DNA of 64,000 bases from Nocardiopsis sp. NRRL B-16309 (GCF_001279585.1 NZ_LGEC01000084.1:25756-89755), one strand, 5' to 3'. Positions 1-8,719 are shown, counted from the stretch's first letter. Notes: generated from the letters alone by a model not told the origin. A program made the numbers and translations.

Positions 1-215
1 CCGAGGCCGCCGCGGAGCGCAAGAGCCAGGTCCGCACCGTGGACCGGTCCGAGCGCGTGCGCACCTACAATTTCCCGGAGAACCGCATCTCCGACCACCG
101 GGTCGGCTACAAGGCCTACAACCTCGACCAGGTCCTCGACGGGGACCTGAGCGGGGTCGTCAAGGCCCTGGTGGACGCGGACACCAAGGAGAGGCTCGAA
201 GCAGCTCAATCATGA
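1..215 (+). CDS. prfA: Peptide chain release factor 1, C-terminal end (partial)
   Basis: Only the last ~70 codons are present, read in frame from base 3. The peptide carries the conserved RF1 tail (RTYNFPENRISDHR, then YNLDQVLDGDL). RF1 releases finished peptides from the ribosome at UAA and UAG codons; its GGQ catalytic motif would lie upstream of the window. The stop codon overlaps the start of prmC in an ATGA, so the two are probably translationally coupled. This is sensible because PrmC methylates the GGQ glutamine of RF1. Confidence 0.93.
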   Translation, partial: EAAAERKSQVRTVDRSERVRTYNFPENRISDHRVGYKAYNLDQVLDGDLSGVVKALVDADTKERLEAAQS

Positions 216-1075
216 ACTTCCTGCTCGACGAGGTCGCCCGCGCCACACTGAGGCTCGCGGAGGCCGGAGTGGCATCGCCCCGGACGGACGCCGAGGAGCT
301 CGCGGCGTTCGTGCACGGTGTCCGTCGAGGGGAGCTGCACTCGGTCGGCGACGGCGACTTCGACGCCCGCTACTGGGAGTGCGTGGCCCGCAGGGAGGCC
401 CGCGAACCCCTCCAGCACATCACCGGCCGCGCGTACTTCCGGTACCTGGAACTCCAGGTCGGACCCGGGGTGTTCGTGCCGCGGCCGGAGACCGAGATCA
501 TGGTCGACTGGGCGATCGAGACCCTGCGCGCCATGGACGTGGCCGATCCGCTGGTCGTCGACCTCGGCGCCGGGTCCGGGGCCATCGCCATCTCCATCGC
601 CCAGGAGGTGCCGCGCTCGCGCGTGCACACCGTCGAGATCGATCCGGCGGCCCTGGCCTGGGCCCGCCGCAACATCGGCGCCAGCGGCCACGCCGACCGG
701 GTCACCGCCCACCAGGGCGACCTGCGCACCGCGCTGCCCGAGCTCAACGGCCGCGTCGACCTGCTGATCAGCAACCCGCCCTACGTCCCCACCCGCGATG
801 CCGAGGCGATCCCTCCGGAGGTCCGCGACTACGACCCGGCGCCCGCGCTGTGGTCGGGCGAGGACGGGCTCGACATGATCCGCGACCTGGAGGCGGTCGG
901 CCGCAGGCTGCTGCGCCCCGGCGGCGCGATGGCGGTCGAACACCATGACGGGCAGGGCATCGACATCCCCCGGCTGTTCCCCGAGGGCCGGGGCTGGCGC
1001 GACGTCCTCAACCGCAAGGACATGGCCCGGCGCGACCGCTTCGTGGTCATGCGCCGCGCCGACGGGGACGGCTGA
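212..1075 (+). CDS. prmC: Release factor glutamine N5-methyltransferase
   Basis: This 287-residue protein is an S-adenosylmethionine-dependent methyltransferase that modifies the glutamine of the GGQ motif of release factors in the cytoplasm. The N-terminal ~80 residues match the helical substrate-binding domain of the family. The Rossmann-fold SAM-binding motif follows (VVDLGAGSGAIAI, around residue 115), and the diagnostic catalytic NPPY motif is at residues 188-191. Length is normal for PrmC. The ATG lies inside the prfA stop (4-base overlap), which supports this start and co-expression with its substrate. Confidence 0.95.
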   Translation: MNFLLDEVARATLRLAEAGVASPRTDAEELAAFVHGVRRGELHSVGDGDFDARYWECVARREAREPLQHITGRAYFRYLELQVGPGVFVPRPETEIMVDWAIETLRAMDVADPLVVDLGAGSGAIAISIAQEVPRSRVHTVEIDPAALAWARRNIGASGHADRVTAHQGDLRTALPELNGRVDLLISNPPYVPTRDAEAIPPEVRDYDPAPALWSGEDGLDMIRDLEAVGRRLLRPGGAMAVEHHDGQGIDIPRLFPEGRGWRDVLNRKDMARRDRFVVMRRADGDG

Positions 1076-1141
1076 CGTGCCACGGGCCGGGGACACGTTT
1101 CCACCCGGACCTGAACCGGGTTTCCACACAAGGAGTTCTAG

Positions 1142-2233
1142 GTGAGCCGCATCTACGACTGCGCGGACGAGACGGCCCGCAAGGACGGCATCCTCGACGC
1201 CGCGTCCGCGGTACGCAAGGGTGAGCTCGTGGTCCTGCCCACGGACACCGTGTACGGCATCGGGGCCGACGCCTTCAGCCCCAAGGCGGTGGCCGACCTG
1301 TTGGCCGCCAAGGGCCGGGGCAGGGAGATGCCGCCGCCGGTGCTGGTCGGGTCCATGCGCGCCGCCACCGCGCTCATCGACGACCTGGGGACCCACGGCC
1401 GCGACCTCATGGAGGAGTTCTGGCCCGGACCCCTGACCCTGGTGTGCACCGCGACCCCGAGCCTGTCCTGGGACCTGGGCGACACCAAGGGCACCGTGGC
1501 CGTGCGCATGCCGATGGACCCGGTCGCCCTGGAGTTGCTCAAGGAGGTCGGGCCGATGGCGGTGAGCAGCGCGAACAAGTCCGGGCAGCCGGCCGCCGCC
1601 ACCATGGAGGAGGCCTTGGAGCAGCTCGGCGACGAGGACATCGCGGTCTACTTGGACGGCGGAGAGAGTGAGGCCCCCGTGGCCTCCACGATCGTCGACC
1701 TCACCTACGCCGTTCCGCGCGTGCTGCGCGCCGGCGCGATCTCCATCGAGCAGCTGCGCGGCGTGTGCGGTACGGTCATCGGCGAGCTGCGCAAGGGCCG
1801 GACCAAGCCCAAGCCCGTTGACTCCGCGGAAGCCACGGAGCCAGCGGAGTCCGGAGCCGGTGCGGCCGACGCGTCGGCCGACGGGGCCGAGGCCCAGGCG
1901 CGAGAGCCCGGGGCCGCGGAGTCCGGGGTCACGGAGAGCACGGCCGGAGTGCCCGCGTCGACGGAGACCGGAACCACGGAGGTCGCACCCGTGGAGGCCG
2001 GTCCGTCCACGCCCACGGAGCCCGAGCCCATGAAGGGCGGGGCCACGGAGGCCGGAACCACGGAGGTCGCGCCCGCCGAGGCCGGTCTCGCGGAATCCAG
2101 GACCGAGGAGCCCACGCCAGCGAAGGCGGCGCCCGCGAAGGCCGGTCCCGTGGAGCCCGCGGGCGACACCGGCGCCCGTCAGGGCGAGGACACGGCAGGT
2201 CAGGCCCCGAACGGCGAACGTTCCGACAACTAG
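1142..2233 (+). CDS. tsaC: Threonylcarbamoyl-AMP synthase (Sua5/YrdC family) with long repetitive tail
   Basis: Residues 1 to about 215 form a YrdC/Sua5 domain (LPTDTVYGIGADAF near the N-terminus, then SSANKSGQPAA), which makes L-threonylcarbamoyl-AMP for the t6A37 modification of ANN-decoding tRNAs. The GTG start follows the ribosome-binding-like AAGGAG. The remaining ~145 residues are an acidic Ala/Glu/Pro/Thr-rich, presumably disordered tail with repeats such as GTTEVAPVEAG and GTTEVAPAEAG. It is not part of the catalytic domain and not the classical Sua5 C-terminal domain. The gene sits in the usual actinobacterial place between prmC and the WecA-type transferase. Confidence 0.9.
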   Translation: MSRIYDCADETARKDGILDAASAVRKGELVVLPTDTVYGIGADAFSPKAVADLLAAKGRGREMPPPVLVGSMRAATALIDDLGTHGRDLMEEFWPGPLTLVCTATPSLSWDLGDTKGTVAVRMPMDPVALELLKEVGPMAVSSANKSGQPAAATMEEALEQLGDEDIAVYLDGGESEAPVASTIVDLTYAVPRVLRAGAISIEQLRGVCGTVIGELRKGRTKPKPVDSAEATEPAESGAGAADASADGAEAQAREPGAAESGVTESTAGVPASTETGTTEVAPVEAGPSTPTEPEPMKGGATEAGTTEVAPAEAGLAESRTEEPTPAKAAPAKAGPVEPAGDTGARQGEDTAGQAPNGERSDN

Positions 2234-2245
2234 AGGGGCCCAGCG

Positions 2246-3409
2246 GTGCGGGAGTACGCACTCACCTTCGTCATCGCGGCCGCGGTGACCTATCTGCTCG
2301 TGCCGATCGTCCGGCGCTTCGCGATCGCCTTCGGCGCCACGCCCCCGGTACGCGACCGCGACGTGCACTCCGAACCCATCCCGCGGCTGGGCGGACTGGC
2401 CATCTACGGCGGCTTTGCGGCGGCGCTGCTGATCTCCGCGCAACTGCCGCACCTGCAGAACGTCTTCGTCGCCGACACCTGGCTCGGCCTGCTGCTGGCG
2501 GGCGGGCTGATCACGGTGATCGGGGTCGTCGACGACCGCTGGGGCATGGACGCGCTGAGCAAGCTCGCCGGGCAGGTCGCCGCCGCGGGCATCCTGGTGG
2601 CCCAGGGCGTGCAGCTGCTGTGGCTGCCGCTGCCGGGCACGCAGCTGTCCCTGGGCCCCTGGCTGGGCGCGATGATCTCCGTGCTGCTCATCGTGGTGAC
2701 CATCAACGCGGTCAACTTCGCCGACGGACTGGACGGCCTGGCCGCGGGCATCGTCGGCATCTCGTCCACGGCGTTCTTCGCCTACTACTACGTGGTCGCG
2801 GTGGAGCAGGGCTTCGTCCGCCAGTCCTACCCGGCGATGATCGCGATCATCCTGGCGGGCACCTGCGCCGGGTTCCTCTTCCACAACTTCCACCCCGCGC
2901 GGGTGTTCATGGGCGACACCGGCTCGATGCTGCTGGGGCTGCTGCTGACCTCCATCACCATCACCGTGACCGGGCAGTTCGACGCCAACACGGCGCGGGA
3001 GGGGTTCAGCTCCGGCCTCGTGGTGTTCCTGCCGGTGGCCCTGCCGCTGCTGGTCATCGCGCTGCCGCTTGCGGACCTGGTCCTCGCGGTCCTGCGCCGC
3101 CTGCTGGCCGGGAAGTCCCCGTTCGCACCCGACCGCGGACACCTGCACCACCGGCTCCTCGACATGGGGCACAGCCACGTGCGGGCCGTGCTGCTGATGT
3201 ACCTGTGGGCGGGAATCGTGGCCTTCGCGGCGGTGTCGCTGTCGGTCTTCGACTCCCCGGTGATCGTCCTGACGGTGACCGCGCTGGTGGGGGTGTGCGC
3301 GGTGGGGCTCATCGCCCTGCCCCGGCTCCGCCGCCGGGGCCTGCTCCCCTGGGACCGGCGGGACACGGCCCGGGCGACGGCACATCACGATTCGTCATCT
3401 GATGACTGA
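2246..3409 (+). CDS. Undecaprenyl-phosphate sugar-1-phosphate transferase, WecA/MraY family
   Basis: This is a polytopic membrane protein of 387 residues with about ten hydrophobic segments. The family transfers a sugar-1-phosphate (usually GlcNAc-1-P) from a UDP-sugar to undecaprenyl phosphate, the first step of cell-wall polymer or glycan linker synthesis. Family signatures are visible: RDVHSEPIPRLGG near the N-terminus, the acidic pair in VVDDRWGMD, NFADGLDGLAAG, FMGDTGSM and the His-rich GHLHHRLL loop. Its GTG start lies 12 bases after the previous stop. Gene order (upstream of atp) is typical for actinobacteria. The substrate sugar cannot be read from the sequence, so no symbol is assigned. 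Confidence 0.88.
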   Translation: MREYALTFVIAAAVTYLLVPIVRRFAIAFGATPPVRDRDVHSEPIPRLGGLAIYGGFAAALLISAQLPHLQNVFVADTWLGLLLAGGLITVIGVVDDRWGMDALSKLAGQVAAAGILVAQGVQLLWLPLPGTQLSLGPWLGAMISVLLIVVTINAVNFADGLDGLAAGIVGISSTAFFAYYYVVAVEQGFVRQSYPAMIAIILAGTCAGFLFHNFHPARVFMGDTGSMLLGLLLTSITITVTGQFDANTAREGFSSGLVVFLPVALPLLVIALPLADLVLAVLRRLLAGKSPFAPDRGHLHHRLLDMGHSHVRAVLLMYLWAGIVAFAAVSLSVFDSPVIVLTVTALVGVCAVGLIALPRLRRRGLLPWDRRDTARATAHHDSSSDD

Positions 3410-3529
3410 ACGGCCGGTGACGGGTTGTGCCGAAGCGGACACGTCTGACCTGCGACGTCGCGCGTGGGACGAATGTGGCCAAGGCGACAGTCGAGGCGGA
3501 AAGCGCCTAGAGCGGCGCCTTCGGAGAGC

Positions 3530-3547
3530 GTTAAGGTCTCGTTAAGG
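3530..3547 (+). promoter_or_regulatory. Direct repeat GTTAAGG upstream of the atp operon
   Basis: Two identical heptamers, GTTAAGG, start at 3530 and 3541, an 11-base period separated by TCTC. An 11-base direct repeat is the usual geometry of OmpR/PhoP-type response-regulator sites, so this is a candidate operator about 80 bases before the first gene of the ATP synthase operon. The binding protein is unknown and the assignment is inferred from geometry only. Confidence 0.35.
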
Positions 3548-3574
3548 AACCCTGGGATATGGCACCAAAAACCT

Positions 3575-3590
3575 TGTGATAGCTTTCACG
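3575..3590 (+). promoter_or_regulatory. CRP-family-like site before the atp operon
   Basis: The sequence TGTGA TAGCTT TCACG matches the cyclic-AMP receptor protein consensus TGTGA-N6-TCACA with one mismatch in the last base. It lies 35 bases before the first ATG of the ATP synthase operon. GlxR/Crp-type regulators of actinobacteria use the same 16-base palindrome. Occupancy and sign of regulation are inferred, not shown. Confidence 0.45.
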
Positions 3591-3624
3591 AGCAGGTACC
3601 CACTGAACCCCACGGAGCTCTCGC

Positions 3625-4065
3625 ATGCAGGAACACGACGCCCGGATTCTCCGCGGCGCCGCGCTTCCGACGGCCGTCGTCGGCGTGGTCGCCATGATCG
3701 TCGGCTTCGCTCTCTCTGGTCTCCAGGGCGTCTACGGCGGGCTCTTCGGGGTCGGGTTGGTCATCGGTGCCTTCGCCGTCTCCGCCTTCGTCATCTCGTG
3801 GACCGGCGGTCGCCGTCCGGAGCTGCTGCTCCCGGTGGCCTTCCTCGTCTACACGACGAAGCTCGGCATCCTCTTCGTCATCCTCCTCCTGTTCAAGGGG
3901 ACGACGGCACTGGACACCGACGTCTTCGTCTGGACGGCACTCGCGTGCATCATCGCCTGGCTCGCGGCGCAGGCCGTCGCGGTCAAGCGGAGCAAGCAGC
4001 CGACGATCGTCCCCGAGGGCGAAGAGGACGAGGCTGTCACCGAGGACCGTGAGGCGCACCGGTGA
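3625..4065 (+). CDS. ATP synthase protein I-like membrane protein
   Basis: A 146-residue protein with four hydrophobic segments (about residues 13-33, 37-57, 67-88 and 101-121) and a short acidic, charged tail. It is the first gene of the atp cluster and fits the poorly conserved AtpI family, whose members help assemble the c-ring or influence cation supply to Fo. The family is recognised mostly by position and topology, so the function is inferred. Co-transcription with atpB is likely: the next two genes follow at 60 and about 90 bases in the same direction. Confidence 0.75.
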   Translation: MQEHDARILRGAALPTAVVGVVAMIVGFALSGLQGVYGGLFGVGLVIGAFAVSAFVISWTGGRRPELLLPVAFLVYTTKLGILFVILLLFKGTTALDTDVFVWTALACIIAWLAAQAVAVKRSKQPTIVPEGEEDEAVTEDREAHR

Positions 4066-4125
4066 GCCCGCGTTGGCGGGGCGGTGTGCACGGCCTTCTG
4101 ACCTACTGCTATCTTCCGGAGCGAG

Positions 4126-4341
4126 ATGAACGAGCACCGAAGCGCGAACGACACTCAGGAGTCGAGCGCCAACGGAACCACTCTCGTCTCGTATCTGCTG
4201 GGGGGCCTCGCCTTCTGGGGCGGCGTGGGCTGGGTCGCGGATCAGCTCCTGGGCTTCTCCGCTCTCTTCCTGCCCATCGGTCTGGGCGTCGGCCTGGTCG
4301 CGTCGATCTACCTCATCTATGCCCAGCACGTCCGGTCCTGA
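4126..4341 (+). CDS. AtpZ/AtpI-type small membrane protein
   Basis: A 71-residue protein with two membrane segments: LVSYLLGGLAFWGGVGWVAD, then the stretch around residues 45-66. The Gly-rich first helix ending in an Asp is typical of the AtpZ group, proposed to work with AtpI as a small cation transporter or assembly factor next to F1Fo ATP synthase. It is placed between the AtpI-like gene and atpB. A purine-rich GGAGCGAG precedes the ATG. Assignment rests on size, topology and position. Confidence 0.7.
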   Translation: MNEHRSANDTQESSANGTTLVSYLLGGLAFWGGVGWVADQLLGFSALFLPIGLGVGLVASIYLIYAQHVRS

Positions 4342-4434
4342 CCGTACATCCAGCTGCGTTCGCCCGCGTCGAGCGCGGAACCGCTCTGAACACAACATCG
4401 AGGATTGAGTTGCGTCACGACGAAAGGGATCGCC

Positions 4435-5289
4435 GTGGGTGCTGACGTGAGCGTCGTCGCGGCGTCCGAATCAAGCTGCAAGATTTTCGGCGACGGTTGT
4501 GGTTTCGAGGCTCCGTCTATCGGCCTCTTCTTCCCCACGCCGTGGCTCGACTTCGGCCTGCCGGGTACCTCCGGCCTCAACAAGTACTACCTGGTCGCGG
4601 TCGTCGCACTGCTGATCGCCGCCGCGTTCTGGTACTTCACCACGCGCAAGGCCAAGGTCGTTCCCGGCCGCGGCCAGAGCATGGCCGAGCTGCTGGTCAC
4701 CTTCCTGCGCGACCAGGTCACCCGGACCACCATGGGGAAAGAGGGGGACAAGTTCCTCCCGCTGATGGTGACCCTGTTCATCTTCATCTTCTCGATGAAC
4801 ATCATGGGCCTCATCCCCGGCCTCCAGCTGCCGGTGACCTCCAACCTGGCCTTCCCCGCGGTCCTGGCCATCTTCATCTTCCTTCTCTGGAACATCGTGG
4901 GCATCCGCCGACACGGTGCCGGTGCGCACTTCAAGGCGCGCCTGGTGCCCAGCGGGGTCCCCGGGTGGATCCTGCCGATCGTCGTGCCGATCGAGGCGCT
5001 GTCGAACTTCATCATTCGGCCGGCCACGCACATGATCCGTCTGTTCGCGACCATGTTCGCCGGGCACCTGCTGCTCGCGCTGTTCGCGGCGGCCGGGTTC
5101 TACATGTTCAACCCGCTCTCCGAGATGGGTGCCGGCTTCGGCGCGATCTCGGTCGGCTACTCCGCCATGGCCCTGCTCGGCTTCCTGGTCTTCACCGGAT
5201 TCGAGCTGTTCATCATGGCGGTGCAGGCCTACGTTTTCGTCCTCCTGTCCTCCATCTACCTCGGTGAGGCCATGGAGGGCGCGCACTAG
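4435..5289 (+). CDS. atpB: F1Fo ATP synthase subunit a
   Basis: Membrane subunit a forms the proton half-channels of Fo. The protein has several hydrophobic helices and the essential arginine in MIRLFATMFAGHL (Arg202 from this start), which faces the c-ring carboxylate. I chose GTG 4435 because AAAGGGAT precedes it by four bases. An in-frame TTG at 4405 would add ten residues but has no better ribosome-binding site. The length of 284 residues is normal for actinobacteria. It is third in the atp operon and followed by atpE after ~100 bases. Confidence 0.93.
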   Translation: MGADVSVVAASESSCKIFGDGCGFEAPSIGLFFPTPWLDFGLPGTSGLNKYYLVAVVALLIAAAFWYFTTRKAKVVPGRGQSMAELLVTFLRDQVTRTTMGKEGDKFLPLMVTLFIFIFSMNIMGLIPGLQLPVTSNLAFPAVLAIFIFLLWNIVGIRRHGAGAHFKARLVPSGVPGWILPIVVPIEALSNFIIRPATHMIRLFATMFAGHLLLALFAAAGFYMFNPLSEMGAGFGAISVGYSAMALLGFLVFTGFELFIMAVQAYVFVLLSSIYLGEAMEGAH

Positions 5290-5395
5290 GGTCAGGCCCC
5301 CCGGCCGCCCCAGTCGCGCAGCACGACCCCGTCCGATTCATCTCGTCAGTCCGGCATCGACCATGATCGTCGGCGTGTAGTAAAGGGAATATCAC

Positions 5396-5605
5396 ATGGA
5401 AATCGCTGGCAGCCTGAACTCCATCGGTTACGGTCTCGCCGCCATCGGCCCCGGCATCGGCGTCGGTCTGGTCTTCGGTATGGGCGTCCAGGCGATCGCC
5501 CGTCAGCCCGAGGCCCGCGGCATCCTCCAGGGCCAGATGATCTTCGGCTTCGCGGTCATCGAGGCGCTGGCCATTCTCGGCTTCGTTCTCGCGTTCGCCG
5601 TCTAG
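5396..5605 (+). CDS. atpE: F1Fo ATP synthase subunit c
   Basis: A hairpin membrane protein of 69 residues that forms the rotating proton-carrying ring. The first helix has the Gly-rich packing motif (GPGIGVGLVFGMG), the polar loop is RQPE (residues 36-39) and the ion-binding carboxylate is Glu56 in VIEALAI. There is no sodium-type signature around it, so proton coupling is expected. It is slightly shorter than many homologues (75-85) because both ends are compact. A good ribosome-binding sequence (AAAGGGAA) precedes the ATG, fitting the high expression needed for ring stoichiometry. Confidence 0.95.
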   Translation: MEIAGSLNSIGYGLAAIGPGIGVGLVFGMGVQAIARQPEARGILQGQMIFGFAVIEALAILGFVLAFAV

Positions 5606-5641
5606 TCGCAAGGTCATACGAACGCGAAGGGGATGCCAACC

Positions 5642-6181
5642 ATGTATTTGGCAGCTGAACATGAGAACGTCCTGCGTATTCACTGGGACGAGTTCACCTT
5701 CGGTCTCATCGCCTTCCTCATCATCCTCGGTGTCGTCTACAAGATGTGGCCGAGGCTGACGAAGGCGCTTGACGAGCGTGCCGACCAGATCGAGGGTGGC
5801 ATCGCTCGCGCTCAGAAGGCCGAGGCCGAGGCGGACGAGATCCGTCAGCAGTACAGGGAGAAGCTCGAAGAGGCGCACCGCGAGTACGCCCAGGAGCTGG
5901 AGAAGGCCAAGGAGCAGCGCGCGGCGATCATCGCCGAGGCTCGCGAGGAGGCCCAGGTCGAGGCGCGTCGGATCATCGAGGCCGCCCAGGCCCAGATCGA
6001 GGCCGACCGCCAGCAGGCCGTCGTCCAGCTCCGCAGCGAGATCGGTGCCCTGTCCACCGAGCTCGCGACCCGCATCGTCGGTGAGACGCTGAACGACGAC
6101 GCGGCCCGCTCGCGTGTGGTGGACCGGTTCCTGGAGGAACTGGAGCAGAGCGAGAGCGCGCAGCAAGCCGAGGTGCGCTGA
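5642..6181 (+). CDS. atpF: F1Fo ATP synthase subunit b
   Basis: Peripheral stalk subunit with one N-terminal membrane helix (about residues 15-35) and a long, highly charged Glu/Lys/Arg/Ala coiled coil that reaches up to F1. I place the start at ATG 5642. The AAGGGG at 5627-5632 is nine bases before it, a good spacing, whereas the upstream in-frame ATG at 5633 touches that sequence directly. The stop shares one base with the atpH ATG (TGATG), so the subunits of the stalk are translationally coupled. Confidence 0.92.
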   Translation: MYLAAEHENVLRIHWDEFTFGLIAFLIILGVVYKMWPRLTKALDERADQIEGGIARAQKAEAEADEIRQQYREKLEEAHREYAQELEKAKEQRAAIIAEAREEAQVEARRIIEAAQAQIEADRQQAVVQLRSEIGALSTELATRIVGETLNDDAARSRVVDRFLEELEQSESAQQAEVR

Positions 6182-7002
6182 TGCGTGGTATCAGCCGTTC
6201 CTCCCTGGCCGAGGTGACCCGGCGCCTGGACGAGAACGTCCTGGCGTCGGCGGACGCCGGCCAGTACGCGGTCTCCCTCGGCGGCGAGCTCTTCGAGGTC
6301 GTCGCCCTGCTGAGCGGCGAGCACTCCCTCCGCCGCTGGCTGGCCGACCAGTCCAACCCCGCCGAGCAGAAGACCGCTCTGGCCGGGGAACTGCTGGAGC
6401 ACAAGGTGTCGCCGTCCACGGTCATCGTGGTCAACGACGTCGTCCAGCAGGACTGGTCGACCCCGCGTGACATGGTCGACGCGGTCGAGCGGATGGCGGT
6501 CTACGCGACCGTCGCCTCGCTCGGCGGCACACGCCTCGACGAGCTCGAGGACGAGCTGTTCCGCTTCCAGCGGATCCTCGCCGCCGAGCCGGCGCTGCGT
6601 GCGGCCCTCACCCGGGACGGCGTGTCGGCGGGGCAGCTCAACACCCTGGTGGAGAACCTCCTCTCGGGCAAGGTGAACTCCGCGACGCTGACCCTGGTCA
6701 GCGAAGCGGTCACCCGCCCGCGGGGTCGTACCCTGGAGCAGGCGCTCGAGCACTTCGGCCGGCTGGTCTCCGAGAGGGCCCAGCGCTACGTCGCGGTGGT
6801 CCGTACCGCCCAGGTGCTGACCGAGGCGCAGCAGGCACGTCTGAAGGACGTCCTGACCCGCAAGTACGGTCGTGAGATCCACCTGAACATCGACGTCGTC
6901 CCCGAGCTCCTGGGCGGTCTCTCCATCCAGGTGGGTGACGAGGTCATCGACGACACCATCGCCGGGCGCATCGCTGAGGTCCAGCGCCGTCTGGCTGGCT
7001 GA
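6181..7002 (+). CDS. atpH: F1Fo ATP synthase subunit delta
   Basis: The delta subunit binds the top of F1 and connects it to the b-subunit stalk. At 273 residues it is about 90 longer than the Escherichia coli protein, as is usual in actinobacteria, where the N-terminal part is extended. The canonical delta domain is in the second half, ending with VGDEVIDDTIAGRIAEVQRRLAG, which matches the conserved C-terminus of the family (GSxxxDxSxxxxLxxL-like). It overlaps atpF by one base and is followed by atpA after ~70 bases. Confidence 0.93.
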   Translation: MRGISRSSLAEVTRRLDENVLASADAGQYAVSLGGELFEVVALLSGEHSLRRWLADQSNPAEQKTALAGELLEHKVSPSTVIVVNDVVQQDWSTPRDMVDAVERMAVYATVASLGGTRLDELEDELFRFQRILAAEPALRAALTRDGVSAGQLNTLVENLLSGKVNSATLTLVSEAVTRPRGRTLEQALEHFGRLVSERAQRYVAVVRTAQVLTEAQQARLKDVLTRKYGREIHLNIDVVPELLGGLSIQVGDEVIDDTIAGRIAEVQRRLAG

Positions 7003-7075
7003 CACACGCGAACAACGCAAAGCAAGCACGCACGGCGCCGGCCCGGCGCCATTTGAGAGCAAGGACAACGTAGAG

Positions 7076-8716
7076 ATGGCGGAGCTGACGATCCGGCCGG
7101 ACGAGATCCGGGACGCGCTACAGCGCTTCGTCCAGTCGTACGAGCCTGATGCCACCCGCGCGGAAGAGGTCGGAACCGTCACCTACTCCGGTGACGGCAT
7201 CGCCCGCGTCGGTGGCCTTCCCTCGGCGATGGCGAACGAGCTGCTGAAGTTCGAGGACGGCACACTGGGCCTGGCCCAGAACCTTGAGGTCGGCGAGATC
7301 GGTGTCGTGGTGCTGGGTGACTTCACCAGCATCGAGGAGGGCCAGAAGGTGCGCCGCACCGGACAGCTCCTCTCGGTGCCGGTGGGTGACAACTTCCTCG
7401 GCCGCGTGGTGGACCCCCTGGGTGCCCCCATCGACGGCAAGGGTGAGATCGAGACGACCGAGCGCCGCGACCTGGAGCTCCAGGCCGCGACGGTGATGGA
7501 GCGGCAGCCGGTCCACGAGCCGCTGCAGACCGGCATCAAGGCGATCGACACCATGACCCCGATCGGCCGCGGCCAGCGCCAGCTGCTGATCGGCGACCGG
7601 CAGACCGGTAAGACCGCGGTCGGTATCGACGCGATCATCAACCAGAAGGCCAACTGGGAGTCGGGCGACCCCGACAAGCAGGTGCGCTGCATCTACGTGG
7701 CGATCGGCCAGAAGGGCTCCACCATCGCCGGTGTGCGCGGCGCCCTCGAAGAGGCCGGCGCGATGGAGTACACCACCATCGTCGCCTCGCCCGCGTCGGA
7801 CCCGGCGGGCTTCAAGTACCTGTCGCCGTACACCGGTTCGGCCCTGGGCCAGCACTGGATGTACGAGGGCAAGCACGTCCTCATCGTCTTCGACGACCTG
7901 ACCAAGCAGGCCGAGGCCTACCGTGCGGTCTCCCTGCTGCTGCGCCGCCCGCCGGGCCGTGAGGCCTACCCGGGTGACGTCTTCTACCTGCACTCCCGGC
8001 TTCTAGAGCGCTGCGCCAAGCTCTCCGACGAGCTGGGCAAGGGCTCGATGACGGCGCTGCCGATCATCGAGACCAAGGCGGGCGACGTCTCGGCGTACAT
8101 CCCCACCAACGTCATCTCCATCACCGACGGCCAGGTCTTCCTGGACTCGGACCTGTTCAACCAGGGCCAGCGTCCGGCGATCGACGTCGGTGTGTCGGTC
8201 TCCCGTGTCGGTGGCGCGGCCCAGACCAAGGCCACCAAGGGTGTCTCCGGCACGCTGCGCCTGGGTCTGGCCCAGTACCGCGAGCTGGAGGCGTTCTCCG
8301 CCTTCGGTTCCGACCTGGACGCGGTCTCCAAGCAGCAGCTGGAGCGCGGCGCCCGGATGATGGAGCTGCTCAAGCAGGGCCAGTACTCGCCCTTCTCCAT
8401 GGAGAAGACGGTGGTGTCGATCTGGGCCGGCAACACGGGCAAGATCGACGAGGTCCCGGTGGAGGACGTGCGCCGCTTCGAGGAGGACTTCCTGTCCTAC
8501 CTGGAGCGCGAGCACAAGGGCATTCTCGACAACATCCGCGAGAGCGGGAAGTTCGAGAAGGAGACCCAGCAGGCCCTCGAAAGCGCCATCGAGAAGTTCA
8601 AGCAGGGCTTCCAGACCTCGGCCGGCAGCCTTCTGGGCACCGAGGCCGAGGCCGAGGCGCTCGCTGAGGAGAAGGTCGGCCAGGAGACCATCAAGGTCGC
8701 CAAGGGCGGGAAGTAA
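7076..8716 (+). CDS. atpA: F1Fo ATP synthase subunit alpha
   Basis: Non-catalytic nucleotide-binding subunit of the F1 hexamer, 546 residues. The P-loop is GDRQTGKT (residues 173-180) and the family signature PAIDVGVSVSRVG is present, including the arginine that acts on the neighbouring catalytic site. The reading frame is open further upstream, but ATG 7076 is chosen because AAGGA lies ten bases before it and MAELTIRPDEI is the usual actinobacterial N-terminus. The C-terminus has a charged Glu/Ala-rich extension typical of the phylum. Confidence 0.96.
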   Translation: MAELTIRPDEIRDALQRFVQSYEPDATRAEEVGTVTYSGDGIARVGGLPSAMANELLKFEDGTLGLAQNLEVGEIGVVVLGDFTSIEEGQKVRRTGQLLSVPVGDNFLGRVVDPLGAPIDGKGEIETTERRDLELQAATVMERQPVHEPLQTGIKAIDTMTPIGRGQRQLLIGDRQTGKTAVGIDAIINQKANWESGDPDKQVRCIYVAIGQKGSTIAGVRGALEEAGAMEYTTIVASPASDPAGFKYLSPYTGSALGQHWMYEGKHVLIVFDDLTKQAEAYRAVSLLLRRPPGREAYPGDVFYLHSRLLERCAKLSDELGKGSMTALPIIETKAGDVSAYIPTNVISITDGQVFLDSDLFNQGQRPAIDVGVSVSRVGGAAQTKATKGVSGTLRLGLAQYRELEAFSAFGSDLDAVSKQQLERGARMMELLKQGQYSPFSMEKTVVSIWAGNTGKIDEVPVEDVRRFEEDFLSYLEREHKGILDNIRESGKFEKETQQALESAIEKFKQGFQTSAGSLLGTEAEAEALAEEKVGQETIKVAKGGK

Positions 8717-8719
8717 CCC

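Noticed and set aside
206..3388. A 1060-codon open frame on the minus strand opposite prmC, tsaC and wecA
   Set aside because: Its translation is Arg/Gly/His/Gln-rich and resembles no family. It is the antisense shadow typical of very GC-rich genes.
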